Assembly: GCF_005121165.3 (NCBI RefSeq)
Contig: NZ_CP034413.3
Location: 3,124,001-3,188,000 of the forward strand
Direction: 5' to 3'
DNA: 64,000 nucleotides
DNA from: Dysosmobacter welbionis
GTDB lineage: Bacteria > Bacillota > Clostridia > Oscillospirales > Oscillospiraceae
Shown: piece after piece, positions 42,836 to 52,090 of the stretch
How positions within the stretch are numbered: position 1 is the stretch's first letter
Layout: each line of letters opens with the position of its first letter
Program-made: the position numbers and the translations under genes
The notes under the pieces: model-generated
What the model was told of the DNA's origin: nothing
What the model saw: the letters and a program-made list of their open reading frames with translations, nothing else
Databases searched by the model: none

Positions 42836-43079
42836 AAAAAACGCCTCTCGTCCCATCCCTGGGACGAAAGGCGAATCCTTCCGCGGTACCACCCGGATTC
42901 GCGCCAAAAGCGGCGCGCACTCGTGGCCCCGGTAACGGAGGGCGGACCGGCCGTGTCTCCACGGCGGCTCCCGGGCGAACCAAACCGGGCGTCCGCAGTC
43001 TGGCTTGCAGCCGGTGGCCAGACCTCTCTCGGCGGCGTATCACGGTTATTTTCCCGTTCATCGCTGATAACAATTAACA
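42836..43079 (-). promoter_or_regulatory. T-box riboswitch (probably phenylalanine-specific) of pheST
   Basis: On the minus strand the T-box sequence GGGTGGTACCGCGG (42881-42894) precedes a terminator with a 13-bp stem (arms 42842-42854 and 42861-42873) and six T residues. A UUC triplet at 42977-42979 could be the Phe specifier, but I did not fold stem I. Uncharged tRNAPhe would prevent termination and raise synthetase production. Confidence 0.88.
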
Positions 43080-43108
43080 CTTATAGCACAGAAACGGGAC
43101 AAATGCAA
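43080..43108 (-). promoter_or_regulatory. Promoter of the pheST T-box transcript
   Basis: Minus-strand TTGCAT and TATAAG with a 17-nt spacer. Confidence 0.65.
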
Positions 43109-43141
43109 GCCCCGATTCGCCGAAATTCAGCGGATCGGGGC
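43109..43141 (-). terminator. Weak hairpin after the 43-44 kb lipoprotein gene
   Basis: An 8-bp stem (GCCCCGAT) with a long loop and no strong T-tract; it sits between the lipoprotein stop and the pheST promoter. Confidence 0.4.
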
Positions 43142-43149
43142 GGAAATTT

Positions 43150-44672
43150 TCAGCTCAAGAGCCGGCCGTCCACCAGGTCCTCCACCTGGATGGCGGACAC
43201 CTCGCCGTCCGTGATGAAAAAGGAGATGTGCTTGCAGTAGGACAGGCCGCCGGGCTCGTGGATCAGGGCGTAGTCGGCGCCGAACTGGTCCTCGCCCACC
43301 GCCTCCATCTGCACCGCACCGGTGTAGACGGCTTTTACATCGTCCTCCGAGTCCCCCACCTGGATGCCTCCCAGGGTCCGCGGCCCCGGCACCGTGGTGG
43401 TCATGCGGTAGATATTGTCGGTTCCATCCGCATCCAGATACGCCACATCCACGCCTCCAAAGGAAAACGTGAAGAGCGATTCCCCGTTGTCCCCCGTCCC
43501 GGCGGACTGGGGCGTCTCCGGGAGACCCTCATAGTCCCAGGGGTATCCGCCCTCTTTGCGCCCCAGGGAGAGGAACTGCCCCTCCGTCACCAGACAGAAG
43601 GAGGCGGTGGCGTTTTCCGTTGCCCGCTCGATGGCCTGGGGCCGGGCCTCCTTCAGGGCGTCCAGCAGGGCCTGCTGGGCGTCGTTTTCCGGCTGGTAGG
43701 TGTCCAGGATCTCTGTCAGCCGGTCCTGCTCCTCCTGACCATACCAGGCGTAGGTGTCGTTCACCGGGGCGGCCACCACAATGTCGGCGTGCTCCCAGGG
43801 GCTGTCCGGGAAGACGGACAACGCATCGAACCAGGTGTCCGGGTCCTCCAGGAACCGCCTGGTTAAATAGTCGGTGGCACCTTCGGAATAAGCTCCGTCC
43901 GCGTGGAGCAGCCAGCAGGCCAGCTTCAGGTCGGACCAGGTGTCGAGGTTACCGGCGTCATCACGCATGAAGGTATCAATATCATAGGTGAACTGGAACA
44001 CCGTCTCCGCCTCCAGGTCCAGCCCGTCGGAGGGAACAAAGGAAGTGAATTTCCAGCCGTCCGCCGTGTGTTCCAGATCCAGCACCGCCTGGGAGTAGCC
44101 GACGGTGGTACTGGGTTTCTCAAAGGCCCAGCTGTCGGCGTAGAAGGTGACCGTCACCGTCCAGTGGTCCGCATCCACCTGCTCCGCCGCCACGGTCTTG
44201 TCCAGCAGGTACAGGTTGCTCCCTCGGCCCCCGTCGGTGGCGTAGAGAACGCCGTCGAAGTCCTTGTAGTGATCCGGGGACAGGGCGAAGAGGTTGTCCA
44301 CAATCTCCGGGGAGAAGTAGGACTCCGCCGTCTCCCGCAGGTCTGCCAGGGACGTGATCGTGACCGGCTGCGGCTGCCAGGGAAGCGCACTGTCCGTGAG
44401 CTCTGCCACGGTAGAAACGGGCAGGGAGAGATTCTCCGCATCCACCCGGTAGTAGGTCAGGTCTCCCTCTGTGCGGGCGTCCTCCATGTCCAGGGGCAGG
44501 GTGGTCAGATCAAACCAGTCGTATACCGCCGACGCGGCGGTATACATATTGATAACGTCCTGTTCCGTCAGAGCGGTCTCCGGGCCTCATCGGGCGAAAC
44601 CGGAGATTCCCGCCCGCCGCAGCCGGCGAGCAGCGTGATGGTCAGGAGAAGAAGCGCCCCAAAACGCCTCAT
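43150..44672 (-). CDS. Large lipoprotein of unknown function (frameshifted near the start)
   Basis: Repaired length is 507 aa. The N-terminus is a lipoprotein signal ending in LLAGCGG; a break near 44578-44584 (at a CCGGGCC stretch) separates it from the rest, and one added base joins them (EARETALTEQDVINMYTAAS or EAPET...). The mature part is acidic and rich in aromatic residues, and ends with a segment that could be a small beta domain (RTLGGIQVGDSEDDVKAVY), which resembles repeats in other clostridial lipoproteins. I recognise no enzyme motif. Monocistronic. Confidence 0.7.
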
Positions 44673-44753
44673 GGGCAGCGCCTCCTTTCGTTCCTTTTTG
44701 AAGCATCATATCACATTCCACCGGAAAATTCATGACGATCTGGTTACAAATGA

Positions 44754-44782
44754 TTGCAATCCGGAGCGGGAATTCCTATAAT
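44754..44782 (+). promoter_or_regulatory. Promoter of the NAD(P)HX repair gene
   Basis: TTGCAA and TATAAT with a 17-nt spacer, 41 nt before the ATG. Confidence 0.75.
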
Positions 44783-44822
44783 AGGCACCAGAAAACCATG
44801 AGGAACACAGGAGGTTACGGCC

Positions 44823-46362
44823 ATGAAGCTGACGACGGCGGAGCAGATGAAGGAGCTGGACCGGCAGGCCATTGAAGAGCGGGGCATTCCCTCCATCGAC
44901 CTGATGGAGCGGGCGGCGGCAGGCGTGGCAGAGGCGGCGCTGGCGCTGCTGCCCAAGCGGCCGGGGAAATGTCGGGGGCGGCCTTGTGCGGCGCGGGCAA
45001 CAACTGCGGCGATGGAATCGCCGCAGCCCGGCTGCTGTTTTTGAAGGGGCTGAAGGTCCGGGCGTTCCTGGTAGGGGACTATGAGAAGCTGACGCCGGAC
45101 GCCCTGGAGGAGACCCGCCGTCTCAGCGAGTGCGGTGTGGAGCTGGAGCGGTTCGACCCGGCGGACGAAAGCCAGCGGGCCTGGGTGTTGGGGTGCGACG
45201 TGGTGATCGACGCCCTCTTCGGCGTGGGCCTCTCCCGGCCCATCGGGGCAGGCACGCCCTTTGCCGCGGCGGTGGACTGGATGAATGAGAGCAGGGCCGC
45301 CGTGGTGGCGGCGGACATTGCCAGCGGCGTGTCGGCGGACACCGGCGCCGTGCTGGGCCGTGCGGTTCGGGCGGATCGCACTGTCACCTTCACACTGCCC
45401 AAGATCGGTCAGGCAGTGGGGGAGGGGGCCGCCCTCTCCGGGAACGTGGAGGTCCGGGACATCGGCATCCCGGCGGATCTGGTCCGGGGCCTTGTCTGCC
45501 GGGCCCAGACGGTGGAGCGGGACTTTGCCCGTGCGGCCCTGCCGCCCCGGAGGGCGGACGGCCACAAGGGAACCTTCGGCAAGGTGCTGATCGTCGGCGG
45601 CGCAGTGGGCTATACCGGTGCGCCTTATCTCACTGCCGCGGCGGCGGTGCGGACCGGGTGCGGGCTGGTGTCCCTGGGGGTGCCGGAGACCATCTGGCCG
45701 GTGGAGGCGGCCAAGTGCGTCTCTGCCATGCCATTCCCTCTGCCGGACAAACATGGGAGGCTCTCTCCCAAGGCGAAAGAGGAAATCCTGGAGCGGGCTG
45801 CCGGCTGTGACGCAGTGGCTCTGGGCCCTGGACTGGGCCGGGGAGATGGCGTCACGGAGCTGGTGCTGGATCTGCTGCAGAAGATCCAGCAGCCGATGGT
45901 GCTGGACGCCGACGGCATAAACGCCCTGGGGGACATATAGATGTACTGGACGCCCGGCGAGACCGGATCACGGTGCTGACGCCCCACGACGGGGAGTTCA
46001 CCCGCATCGGCGGCGACCTCACCGGCAGCAACCGGCTGGGGGCCGCCCGGGCCTTTGGAGCGGCCCATGGCTGTGTCCTGGTGCTGAAGGGCCACCGGAC
46101 CCTCACCGCCGCCCCGGCGGGGAACGTGCTGGTGAACACCACCGGAAATTCCGGCCTGGCCAAGGGCGGCAGCGGCGACGTGCTGACGGGGATTGTCGCC
46201 GCCCTGCTGGCCCAGGGGGCGACTGCCGTTCGGGCGGCGGCGGTCGGCGTGTGGCTCCACGGCCGGGCCGGGGACTTGGCGGCGGAGCGCCTGACGCCCT
46301 ATGGTATGACGCCGGAGGACGTGGTGTCGTCACTGCCGGCGGCCATCGGGGAGATCCTATAA
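44823..46362 (+). CDS. Bifunctional NAD(P)HX epimerase / ADP-dependent dehydratase (two frameshifts here)
   Basis: Repairs hydrated NAD(P)H. Repaired length is 513 aa. The N-terminal YjeF-N epimerase half has GVAEAAL, then CGAGNNCGDG (the usual NNGGDG has Cys in place of one Gly) and DIASGVSADTG. The C-terminal dehydratase half has GTFGKVLIVGGAVGYTGAP, LDADGINAL, LTPHDGEF and the ATP/ADP site GNSGLAKGGSGDVLTG. The frame breaks at GGGG 44963-44966 and GGGGG 45928-45932; one added G at each restores a continuous protein. Also called NnrE/NnrD. Confidence 0.9.
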
Positions 46363-46380
46363 AAGACGGAGGTTTTTGCG

Positions 46381-46986
46381 GTGCGCAGATGGGCTTGCAT
46401 ACCAATGATGACCCTGTGCCTGCTGCTGACGGCCTGCGGCGGCACAGGCGGAGAGGCGGGGGATGCGGCGGATGCCCGGATGCCCTATCGGAACATGGCG
46501 GGCTGCGTCATGGAGGCGGAGGTCTCCTGCACGCAGGACGGCGCGGCCTGGGAGGCCACGCTCCAGTGCGACTACGTGCCGGAGGGGGAGACCACTGTGG
46601 AGGTCCTGGCACCGGAGACCATCGCGGGCGTGAAGGCAGTGCTCTCCGACGGGGAAGTGGAACTGGTGTACGAGGACCAGTGCCTGAACGCCGGGAACCT
46701 CAGCAGCCAGGAGGTGAGCCCCATGGCCTGCCTGCCCCAGCTGATGAGCGCCCTGCGGGACGGGTGGCTGCTGGAGGAGAGCGAGGAGGACTGGCAGGAG
46801 ACGTCCTGCTTCCGTCTGACGGTGGACCAGACCGGAGAGCAGAATGGGAAGATCCTCTCCACCCTCTGGCTGCGGCAGGAGGACGGTACGCCCCTCCGAG
46901 GGGAGATCGCCGTGGATGGGGAAATCATTTTGACGGCAGACTTTACGAGCTTTTCCTTTTATGATACAATAGAAAACCAGGAATGA
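46381..46986 (+). CDS. Small lipoprotein of unknown function (201 aa)
   Basis: GTG start 18 nt after the NAD(P)HX gene, in the same direction. A lipoprotein signal (LCLLLTACGG) is followed by a beta-rich acidic domain; the phrase VEVLAPETIAGVKAVLSDGEVEL resembles outer lipoproteins that accompany wall or transport genes in clostridia. No enzyme motif. It is probably co-transcribed with nnr and perhaps alr. Confidence 0.75.
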   Translation: MRRWACIPMMTLCLLLTACGGTGGEAGDAADARMPYRNMAGCVMEAEVSCTQDGAAWEATLQCDYVPEGETTVEVLAPETIAGVKAVLSDGEVELVYEDQCLNAGNLSSQEVSPMACLPQLMSALRDGWLLEESEEDWQETSCFRLTVDQTGEQNGKILSTLWLRQEDGTPLRGEIAVDGEIILTADFTSFSFYDTIENQE

Positions 46987-46989
46987 CTT

Positions 46990-47013
46990 CGGCGGGAGGG
47001 TTCCTCCCGCCGC
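46990..47013 (+). terminator. Hairpin between lipoprotein and alr
   Basis: An 8-9-bp GGCGGGAGG stem with a GTTC loop and no T-tract; it may only partly stop transcription before alr. Confidence 0.5.
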
Positions 47014-47045
47014 TTCCATAGACTGACGGAGAAGGTGACCGACAC

Positions 47046-48212
47046 ATGGAGGAACCGATTCTGAGACGGACCTGGGCGGAGATCGACCTGGACGCCCTGG
47101 CCCACAACTATCAGCAGGCCCGCAGAAAGATCGGGCCCAACGTGAAGTATTTGGGTGTGGTGAAGGCGGACGCCTACGGCCACGGGGCCATTCAGGTGTC
47201 CCGCAAGCTGGAGCAGCTGGGGGCGGACTATCTGGCGGTGTCCAGCTTGGACGAGGCGAAAGAACTCCGCCGGGCCGGCATTCAGGCGCCCATTCTGATC
47301 CTGGGCCACACGCCCCCGGCCATGGTGCCCCAGCTGATCGAGTACGGCATCACCCAGGCGGTGTCCGCCCTGGCCAAGGCGGAGGCGTACAGCGCCGCAG
47401 CCGTGGAGAGCGGCGGCACACTGAAGGTCCACATCAAGGTGGACACCGGCATGTCCCGGCTGGGTTTCCTGGTGCGGGAGGGGCACTTTGACACAGGCGT
47501 GGAATCCATCGCCGCCGCCTGCGCCCTGCCGGGACTGGAGGCGGAAGGCATCTTCACCCACTTCGCCGTCTCCGACGAGGACGACAGAGACAGTGAGGCC
47601 TATACGAGAGCGCAGTTCGACGTGTTCACCCGTGTGCTGGATGCATTGGCTGCAGGGGGCAGAACCTTTGCCATCCGCCACTGCGCCAACAGCGGCGCTC
47701 TGGCCCGCTATCCGGAGATGTATCTCGACATGGTGCGGCCGGGCATCGCCCTGTACGGCGTGGGCGCCGATGCGCAGCGGCTGGACCTGCGGCCGGTGAT
47801 GAGCCTGAAGTCCAGCGTCTCCACCATCAAGACCTTTGACCCGGGCACGGACGTCAGCTACGGTCGGACGTTCCGCACCCAGGGAAGGACCCGGATCGGG
47901 GTGTTGCCCATCGGCTATGCGGACGGTTTCTTCCGGGGCCTCTCCAACCGGATGTCGGTGGTGACAGCCCAGGGCCCAGCCCCTCAGCGGGGCCGGATCT
48001 GTATGGACATGTCCATGATCGATCTGACAGACCTGCCCGACGTCAAGGTCGGGGACGAGGTGGAGATCTTCGGCCGCCGCCAGCGGGTGGATGACCTGGC
48101 GGCCATTCTGAACACCATCCCCTATGAGCTGACCTGCGCGGTGAGCAAGCGGGTGCCGCGGGTGTATATCGAAGGCGGTAAAATCGTGGAGCGGAGCCTG
48201 CGGCTGCTGTGA
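47046..48212 (+). CDS. alr: Alanine racemase
   Basis: Makes D-alanine for peptidoglycan. 388 aa, fold type III PLP enzyme. The PLP lysine is K40 in VVKADAYGHG; the second catalytic base, Tyr, lies in DVSYGRTF, and the C-terminal beta domain is complete. The last 97 bp including the stop are duplicated downstream (48346-48442). In Bacillus the genes after alr encode the MazE/MazF pair; here only MazF follows. Confidence 0.95.
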   Translation: MEEPILRRTWAEIDLDALAHNYQQARRKIGPNVKYLGVVKADAYGHGAIQVSRKLEQLGADYLAVSSLDEAKELRRAGIQAPILILGHTPPAMVPQLIEYGITQAVSALAKAEAYSAAAVESGGTLKVHIKVDTGMSRLGFLVREGHFDTGVESIAAACALPGLEAEGIFTHFAVSDEDDRDSEAYTRAQFDVFTRVLDALAAGGRTFAIRHCANSGALARYPEMYLDMVRPGIALYGVGADAQRLDLRPVMSLKSSVSTIKTFDPGTDVSYGRTFRTQGRTRIGVLPIGYADGFFRGLSNRMSVVTAQGPAPQRGRICMDMSMIDLTDLPDVKVGDEVEIFGRRQRVDDLAAILNTIPYELTCAVSKRVPRVYIEGGKIVERSLRLL

Positions 48213-48225
48213 GCGCAGGGAAGCG
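48129..48225 (+). repeat. alr 3'-end repeat, copy 1
   Basis: The last 84 bp of alr plus 13 bp after its stop. It matches 48346-48442 at all but two positions. Confidence 0.9.
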
Positions 48226-48345
48226 AGCCGCCGCAGCGCGGCGTCCAAGCGTTTTGCCGCGTGCGGCAAAACCTTGGGGAGAGCGGGCTTTGCCTGGCCG
48301 ACCAAAATGAGATCGGGGTCCCCGCCGCGCAACGCGCGGTGGGGC
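48226..48345. other. Hairpin-rich spacer between the alr-tail repeats
   Basis: 120 bases with a GTTTTGCCGC/GCGGCAAAAC hairpin (48251-48274) and a CCCGCCGCGC/GCGCGGTGGGG hairpin near the end. No open frame of note. Confidence 0.5.
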
Positions 48346-48442
48346 CTGACCTGTGCGGTGAGCAAGCGGGTGCCGCGGGTATATATCGAAGGCGGTAAAA
48401 TCGTGGAGCGGAGCCTGCGGCTGCTGTGAGCGCAGGGAAGCG
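48346..48442 (+). repeat. alr 3'-end repeat, copy 2
   Basis: A 97-bp copy of the alr end with two transitions (C to T and G to A). It keeps the alr stop codon but has no start. Confidence 0.9.
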
Positions 48443-48609
48443 CGGACACAAATCCATACACACACGCCTTGTTCCGGGCATAGGATAGTGCGGGGCGAGG
48501 ACGCCGGAATTTTGCGGCATTGGCAAAGTATAAATTCCGTACCTGCGTGGGAGAATGAAAGTGGCCTCACCGAAGGGCCTTCGGTGATGGGTACTTCTTT
48601 CGGCGGAGT
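48443..48609. other. Spacer upstream of mazF, no antitoxin gene
   Basis: No open frame long enough for a MazE/CopG antitoxin with a start codon was seen. It holds a GGAATTT/AAATTCC inverted repeat around 48508-48538 and a perfect TCACCGAAGG hairpin (48574-48594) shortly before mazF. Confidence 0.55.
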
Positions 48610-48987
48610 GTGAACTTTGTGGATACGAGTGTCAAGCGCGGCGATATTTACTATGCCGATCTCTCCCCGGTGGTGGGCAGTGAGCAGGGTGGTGTCCGGC
48701 CGGTTCTGATCATTCAGAACGACACCGGCAACCGGTACAGTCCCACTGTGATCGCGGCGGCCATCACTTCCCAGACCGGGAAGGCCAAGCTGCCGACACA
48801 TATCGACCTTCCCGTGGACCACAGCTGCGGCCTGAGCCGGGATTCGGTGGTCCTGCTGGAGCAGGTGCGCACCCTGGACAAAAAGCGCCTGCGGGAAAAG
48901 ATGGGCCATGTGGAGGAGAATGTGATGGAGAAGGTCGATCTGGCCATCGCGGTCAGCTTCGGACTGCCCCACGACCAGATGGTTTGA
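48610..48987 (+). CDS. MazF/PemK-family endoribonuclease (EndoA-like), no adjacent antitoxin
   Basis: 125 aa, GTG start with a weak ribosome site. The family opening ([21 protein letters not shown]) with the catalytic arginine and RPVLIIQND, and the threonine/serine region VIAAAITSQ are intact, so the toxin should be active. It cuts single-stranded RNA at short sequences, often UACAU in Firmicutes. In Bacillus the antitoxin gene lies between alr and mazF; here that space holds the repeated alr tail instead. Confidence 0.92.
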   Translation: MNFVDTSVKRGDIYYADLSPVVGSEQGGVRPVLIIQNDTGNRYSPTVIAAAITSQTGKAKLPTHIDLPVDHSCGLSRDSVVLLEQVRTLDKKRLREKMGHVEENVMEKVDLAIAVSFGLPHDQMV

Positions 48988-49080
48988 GAGATCCGTTTCT
49001 TCGGCAATACACAGGCCGGGCGCTGCGGCGGAAGCCGTCTCCTGGCCGCCCGGAAATGCGTGGTTTGATCGAAGGGTCCT

Positions 49081-49109
49081 CCTGAAAAGGGCGTTCCGCC
49101 CTTTTCAGG
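49081..49109. terminator. Perfect hairpin after mazF
   Basis: A 13-bp stem (49081-49093 with 49097-49109) and a three-base loop, without a T-tract. It lies between mazF and the secreted protein gene. Confidence 0.6.
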
Positions 49110-49157
49110 GGTACCGATTTTTCAGATCCGACAATCAATACGGAGGTACATAAGCGC

Positions 49158-49652
49158 ATGAAAAAGAACAGATGGTATCTGCGGCTGCTGGCATTGCTGG
49201 TGCTCTGCGGCGCCTTGAACGTGACGATTACCGCGGCGGCGGAGGCCGGATCCTCCGACGACCCGCTGGTGACCCTGAGCTACCTGAACGAGACGTTCAT
49301 GGACTCCATCATGGAGCGGGTGGACCAGAAGATCGCCGCCCGGAATGCCCAGTTGGGCATTTCGGCAGGCAGCGGAGCCGGTGCCGCGTCCAACTTCACT
49401 GTGGTGACCCTCACCAGCGGACAAGTCCTCACTGGGGACATCGGCTGTGAGGTAATGCTGCGAGTGGGAACGGCTGTGTGCGTTTCTCCCTCCAGCCCCG
49501 GTCTCATTGACGAGACCGCAGCCACAGCGCTGAACAACGGCAGTGCGCTGGTCCAGAACCACCTGTACATGATGACCATTGAGGGCCGGGGCGTCCGCGC
49601 CACGGCCGGCACCACCAAGCTGCTGGTCCGGGGCAGCTACACCGTCGCCTGA
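49158..49652 (+). CDS. Secreted protein of unknown function (164 aa)
   Basis: A signal peptide (residues 1-28) with cleavage near AAAEAG. The mature protein opens DPLVTLSYLNETFMDSIMERVDQKI, a phrase I recall from other clostridial secreted proteins without a function, and continues with a beta-rich glycine/threonine domain (FTVVTLTSGQVLTGDIGCEVMLR). No enzyme motif. The ribosome site is CGGAGG. A strong terminator follows. Confidence 0.78.
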   Translation: MKKNRWYLRLLALLVLCGALNVTITAAAEAGSSDDPLVTLSYLNETFMDSIMERVDQKIAARNAQLGISAGSGAGAASNFTVVTLTSGQVLTGDIGCEVMLRVGTAVCVSPSSPGLIDETAATALNNGSALVQNHLYMMTIEGRGVRATAGTTKLLVRGSYTVA

Positions 49653-49661
49653 TCTCCGCAT

Positions 49662-49705
49662 AAACGGCCCCGCCTGGGCATAGGTTGTGCCAGGCGGGGC
49701 CGTTT
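49662..49705 (+). terminator. Terminator of the secreted protein gene
   Basis: A 16-bp perfect stem (49662-49677 with 49690-49705) ending in TTT. Confidence 0.75.
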
Positions 49706-49722
49706 GGAGAGGGGGCAGAGCG

Positions 49723-50244
49723 ATGGACAAGTTTCCACTGATGCAGGGCTGTTTCTCTGTGGGGGAGCTCATCACGGAGCAGGAGGCGCTGTACACCTGG
49801 TTTGAGGCCCGGTGCCGCCTGCCGGGAGAGGGCCTCTGGTGCGCCTGGGCGGTGGGCGACCGGGGAGAGCTGCGGCTGGGCGTTCTGGAGCCCTGTGGGG
49901 ACCGGGCCACAATCCGGCGGCGGTTTTCCGCCCGGCTGACAGCCCCTCTAGGAAAGCTGCGGCAGGGGGAGATCCGCCCTGCCCATCCGCCGGAGCCGGA
50001 GGATTGGACGCCGCTGGAGCGCTCGGCAGTGCGTCTCCGTTCCCCATGGCTTCGGGAGCAGCTGCACCTTGTGCCGGGCGTCCTTGTCCGGGAGGAGCAG
50101 GGGCGGCGAGAGCTGGCGGTGCCCTATGACGTGGGCCGCCCCTTTCCGCTGACCGCCTTGTTCTGCTTTGCCCATATCCGCCGTATCCATGGCCGGAGCT
50201 ACGCCATCTTTGCCTTCAACGGGGAGGAGCGACCGGTGTTCTGA
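49723..50244 (+). CDS. Uncharacterised protein (173 aa)
   Basis: I do not recognise a family. The start at 49723 follows GAGAGGGGG; the longer reading from 49687 overlaps the terminator. The protein opens MDKFPLMQGCFSVGELITEQEALY and has a dense Arg/Leu core (DRATIRRRFSARLTAPLGKL). No signal peptide or membrane helix. It precedes the nrdR promoter. Confidence 0.65.
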   Translation: MDKFPLMQGCFSVGELITEQEALYTWFEARCRLPGEGLWCAWAVGDRGELRLGVLEPCGDRATIRRRFSARLTAPLGKLRQGEIRPAHPPEPEDWTPLERSAVRLRSPWLREQLHLVPGVLVREEQGRRELAVPYDVGRPFPLTALFCFAHIRRIHGRSYAIFAFNGEERPVF

Positions 50245-50290
50245 GCCGTCCGGCGGACAGAGACATTTTCAGAAAATTCCAAATGATGTG

Positions 50291-50319
50291 TTCCACATTT
50301 CCCGGGGGTATGATATAAT
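50291..50319 (+). promoter_or_regulatory. Promoter of nrdR
   Basis: TTCCAC and TATAAT with a 17-nt spacer, 97 nt before the ATG at 50416. The long leader may matter for control. Confidence 0.6.
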
Positions 50320-50415
50320 AACCCCAAGACGGCCGTGGCGGAGGGGCTCTCCGCCCGGCCTCAGACACGGGAAGACCTGCCGGCCGGGCGCCGGCGGAGC
50401 GTTTGGAGGTCCAGT

Positions 50416-50874
50416 ATGAAGTGTCCCTATTGCGGTTACAGTGAGAGCAAGGTCATTGATTCCCGGCCCGCGGACGAAAACAGCAGCATCCGCCGCCGGC
50501 GGGAGTGCCTTTCCTGCGGCAAGCGATTTACCACCTATGAGACGGTGGAGAGCCTGCCTATGGTGGTGGTGAAGAAGGACGGCAGCCGCCAGAGTTTTGA
50601 CCGGCGGAAGGTGCTGGGCGGCATGATCCGCGCCTGCGAAAAGCGGCCGGTGCCCTTGGCGGAGCTGGAAAAGATCGCCGAGGAGATCGAGCAGGATCTG
50701 CAGAACTCCATGGAGCGGGAGATCAGCACAGAGGCCATCGGCGAAAAAGTGATGGAACGGCTGCGAAACGTGGACCAGGTGGCCTATGTCCGGTTTGCCT
50801 CCGTCTACCGCCAATTCAAGGATATCGACACCTTTATGACAGAGCTGAACAAGCTCCTGGCCGACAACCGGTGA
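50416..50874 (+). CDS. nrdR: NrdR-type ribonucleotide reductase repressor
   Basis: 152 aa. The zinc ribbon ([15 protein letters not shown], then [12 protein letters not shown]) and the ATP-cone domain ([21 protein letters not shown]) are complete. NrdR binds repeated NrdR boxes upstream of ribonucleotide reductase genes when (d)ATP is plentiful. No nrd gene is in the window. Upstream in-frame codons are rejected because the ATG at 50416 has a GGAGG site. Confidence 0.94.
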   Translation: MKCPYCGYSESKVIDSRPADENSSIRRRRECLSCGKRFTTYETVESLPMVVVKKDGSRQSFDRRKVLGGMIRACEKRPVPLAELEKIAEEIEQDLQNSMEREISTEAIGEKVMERLRNVDQVAYVRFASVYRQFKDIDTFMTELNKLLADNR

Positions 50875-50880
50875 AGGCCG

Positions 50881-51261
50881 TCAGAGGACGTTCTTGATAT
50901 CCAGCCGCTCCGTCTCCGCCAGGAGCCGGAGCTGATCCCGCAGGTCCGAGATCTCCGCCCGGAACTCCGTCAGCTCCCGGGTGGCGGCGAAGGCCAGGGC
51001 CCGGCGGTACATGGCCTCCGCGTCGTCCACCGTATCATGCCGCGCCACGATGTGGAGGTAGGTCTGGCTTTCCGACCAGTCGTCATAGCTGCCTGCCAGC
51101 GTATCCACGGCCTCGGTCCAGGCCTCTGACTGGGCTTGGGCGTCCGCCTGCTGCAGCTGCTCCCGCCAGCGGACGGTGCTGGCGGTCATGTAGGAGCTGT
51201 TCCACAGGGAAAAGACCAGGATGGCTGCCAGGATGCCGACGGATATTCCATACGCCCTCAT
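50881..51261 (-). CDS. DUF4363 family protein
   Basis: 126 aa. A single N-terminal membrane helix leads into a helical domain with the family phrases WREQLQQADAQAQSEAW and DWSESQTYLHIVARHD. It overlaps the DUF421 gene by four bases (51258-51261), a pairing often seen in clostridia, which suggests a shared role in the membrane. Function unknown. Confidence 0.85.
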   Translation of the reverse strand: MRAYGISVGILAAILVFSLWNSSYMTASTVRWREQLQQADAQAQSEAWTEAVDTLAGSYDDWSESQTYLHIVARHDTVDDAEAMYRRALAFAATRELTEFRAEISDLRDQLRLLAETERLDIKNVL

Positions 51262-51941
51262 GACTCTCGCTCCTTTCGGACGCAGAATACCTGCCCCTGT
51301 TCGTCCAGGGTCAGGAGGAAGATCTCGCGGGGAGAGGAGGCTTTTTCCCGGGACAGCTGCTTGCGCAGCCAGTTCTCGTCCCGGCCGCAGGCGGTCAGAT
51401 TGCGGTGGATGACCCGCCCGTCGTTGATGATGACCATGGGCAGTGTCACATCATCCTCCAGCCCCAGTCCCAGTTGTTCCGCCGTGGGCGGCTGCTGGGC
51501 TGTCCAGGGAAAGACGGTCAGCTGGCCGGAGTTTTCCAGCACGGCGTACTTCACGTCCTCGATGCGGGTGACGCCCTGCTCCCGCAGTTCCTCCATCAGC
51601 TCATCGATGGTAAAGCGGTTCTTCCGCATGGCGTCCTGCTGCAGCTTGCCGCCCCGGATCAGGACCGTGGGCGTCCCGCAGATCAGCGCCCGCAGCCGCA
51701 GGCTGCGGAGAGACAGCTGACTCAGCAGCAGTGACAGGGCCAGCAGCGTCAGGATCGGCAGCAGGCCAGAGAGCAGCGGAATGCCGAAGTCCTGCATGGG
51801 CACGGCGGCCAGGTCGGAGATCATCATGGTCAGCACCAGCTCGCTGGGCTCCAACTCGCCGATCTGGCGCTTGCCCATCAGGCGCATCCCGACCACAATA
51901 AGGAAATAGAGAATGATCGTTCGGACAAAGGCGGTTATCAT
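51258..51941 (-). CDS. DUF421 (YetF-like) membrane protein
   Basis: 227 aa. Three N-terminal helices (beginning TIILYFLIVVGMRLMGKRQ) and two C-terminal soluble domains (PTVLIRGGKLQQDAMRKNRFT near the middle). YetF proteins are linked to spore germination or stress in some Bacilli, but the function is unsettled. The stop overlaps the DUF4363 start. No promoter was identified in the 150-nt gap upstream. Confidence 0.87.
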   Translation of the reverse strand: MITAFVRTIILYFLIVVGMRLMGKRQIGELEPSELVLTMMISDLAAVPMQDFGIPLLSGLLPILTLLALSLLLSQLSLRSLRLRALICGTPTVLIRGGKLQQDAMRKNRFTIDELMEELREQGVTRIEDVKYAVLENSGQLTVFPWTAQQPPTAEQLGLGLEDDVTLPMVIINDGRVIHRNLTACGRDENWLRKQLSREKASSPREIFLLTLDEQGQVFCVRKERES

Positions 51942-52090
51942 GGCGAAAATCCCTCCGTTCCGCTAGTATCTGCCGGAACGGGATTTTTATCCGGGATAAG
52001 GCTCCCCCAGGAGGGGGAGATTCTTGTAAAGCATGGAAAGAAAATATAGAGTTATACAGCAACAGTTTTGAGAATTAATAAGAAAAAATA

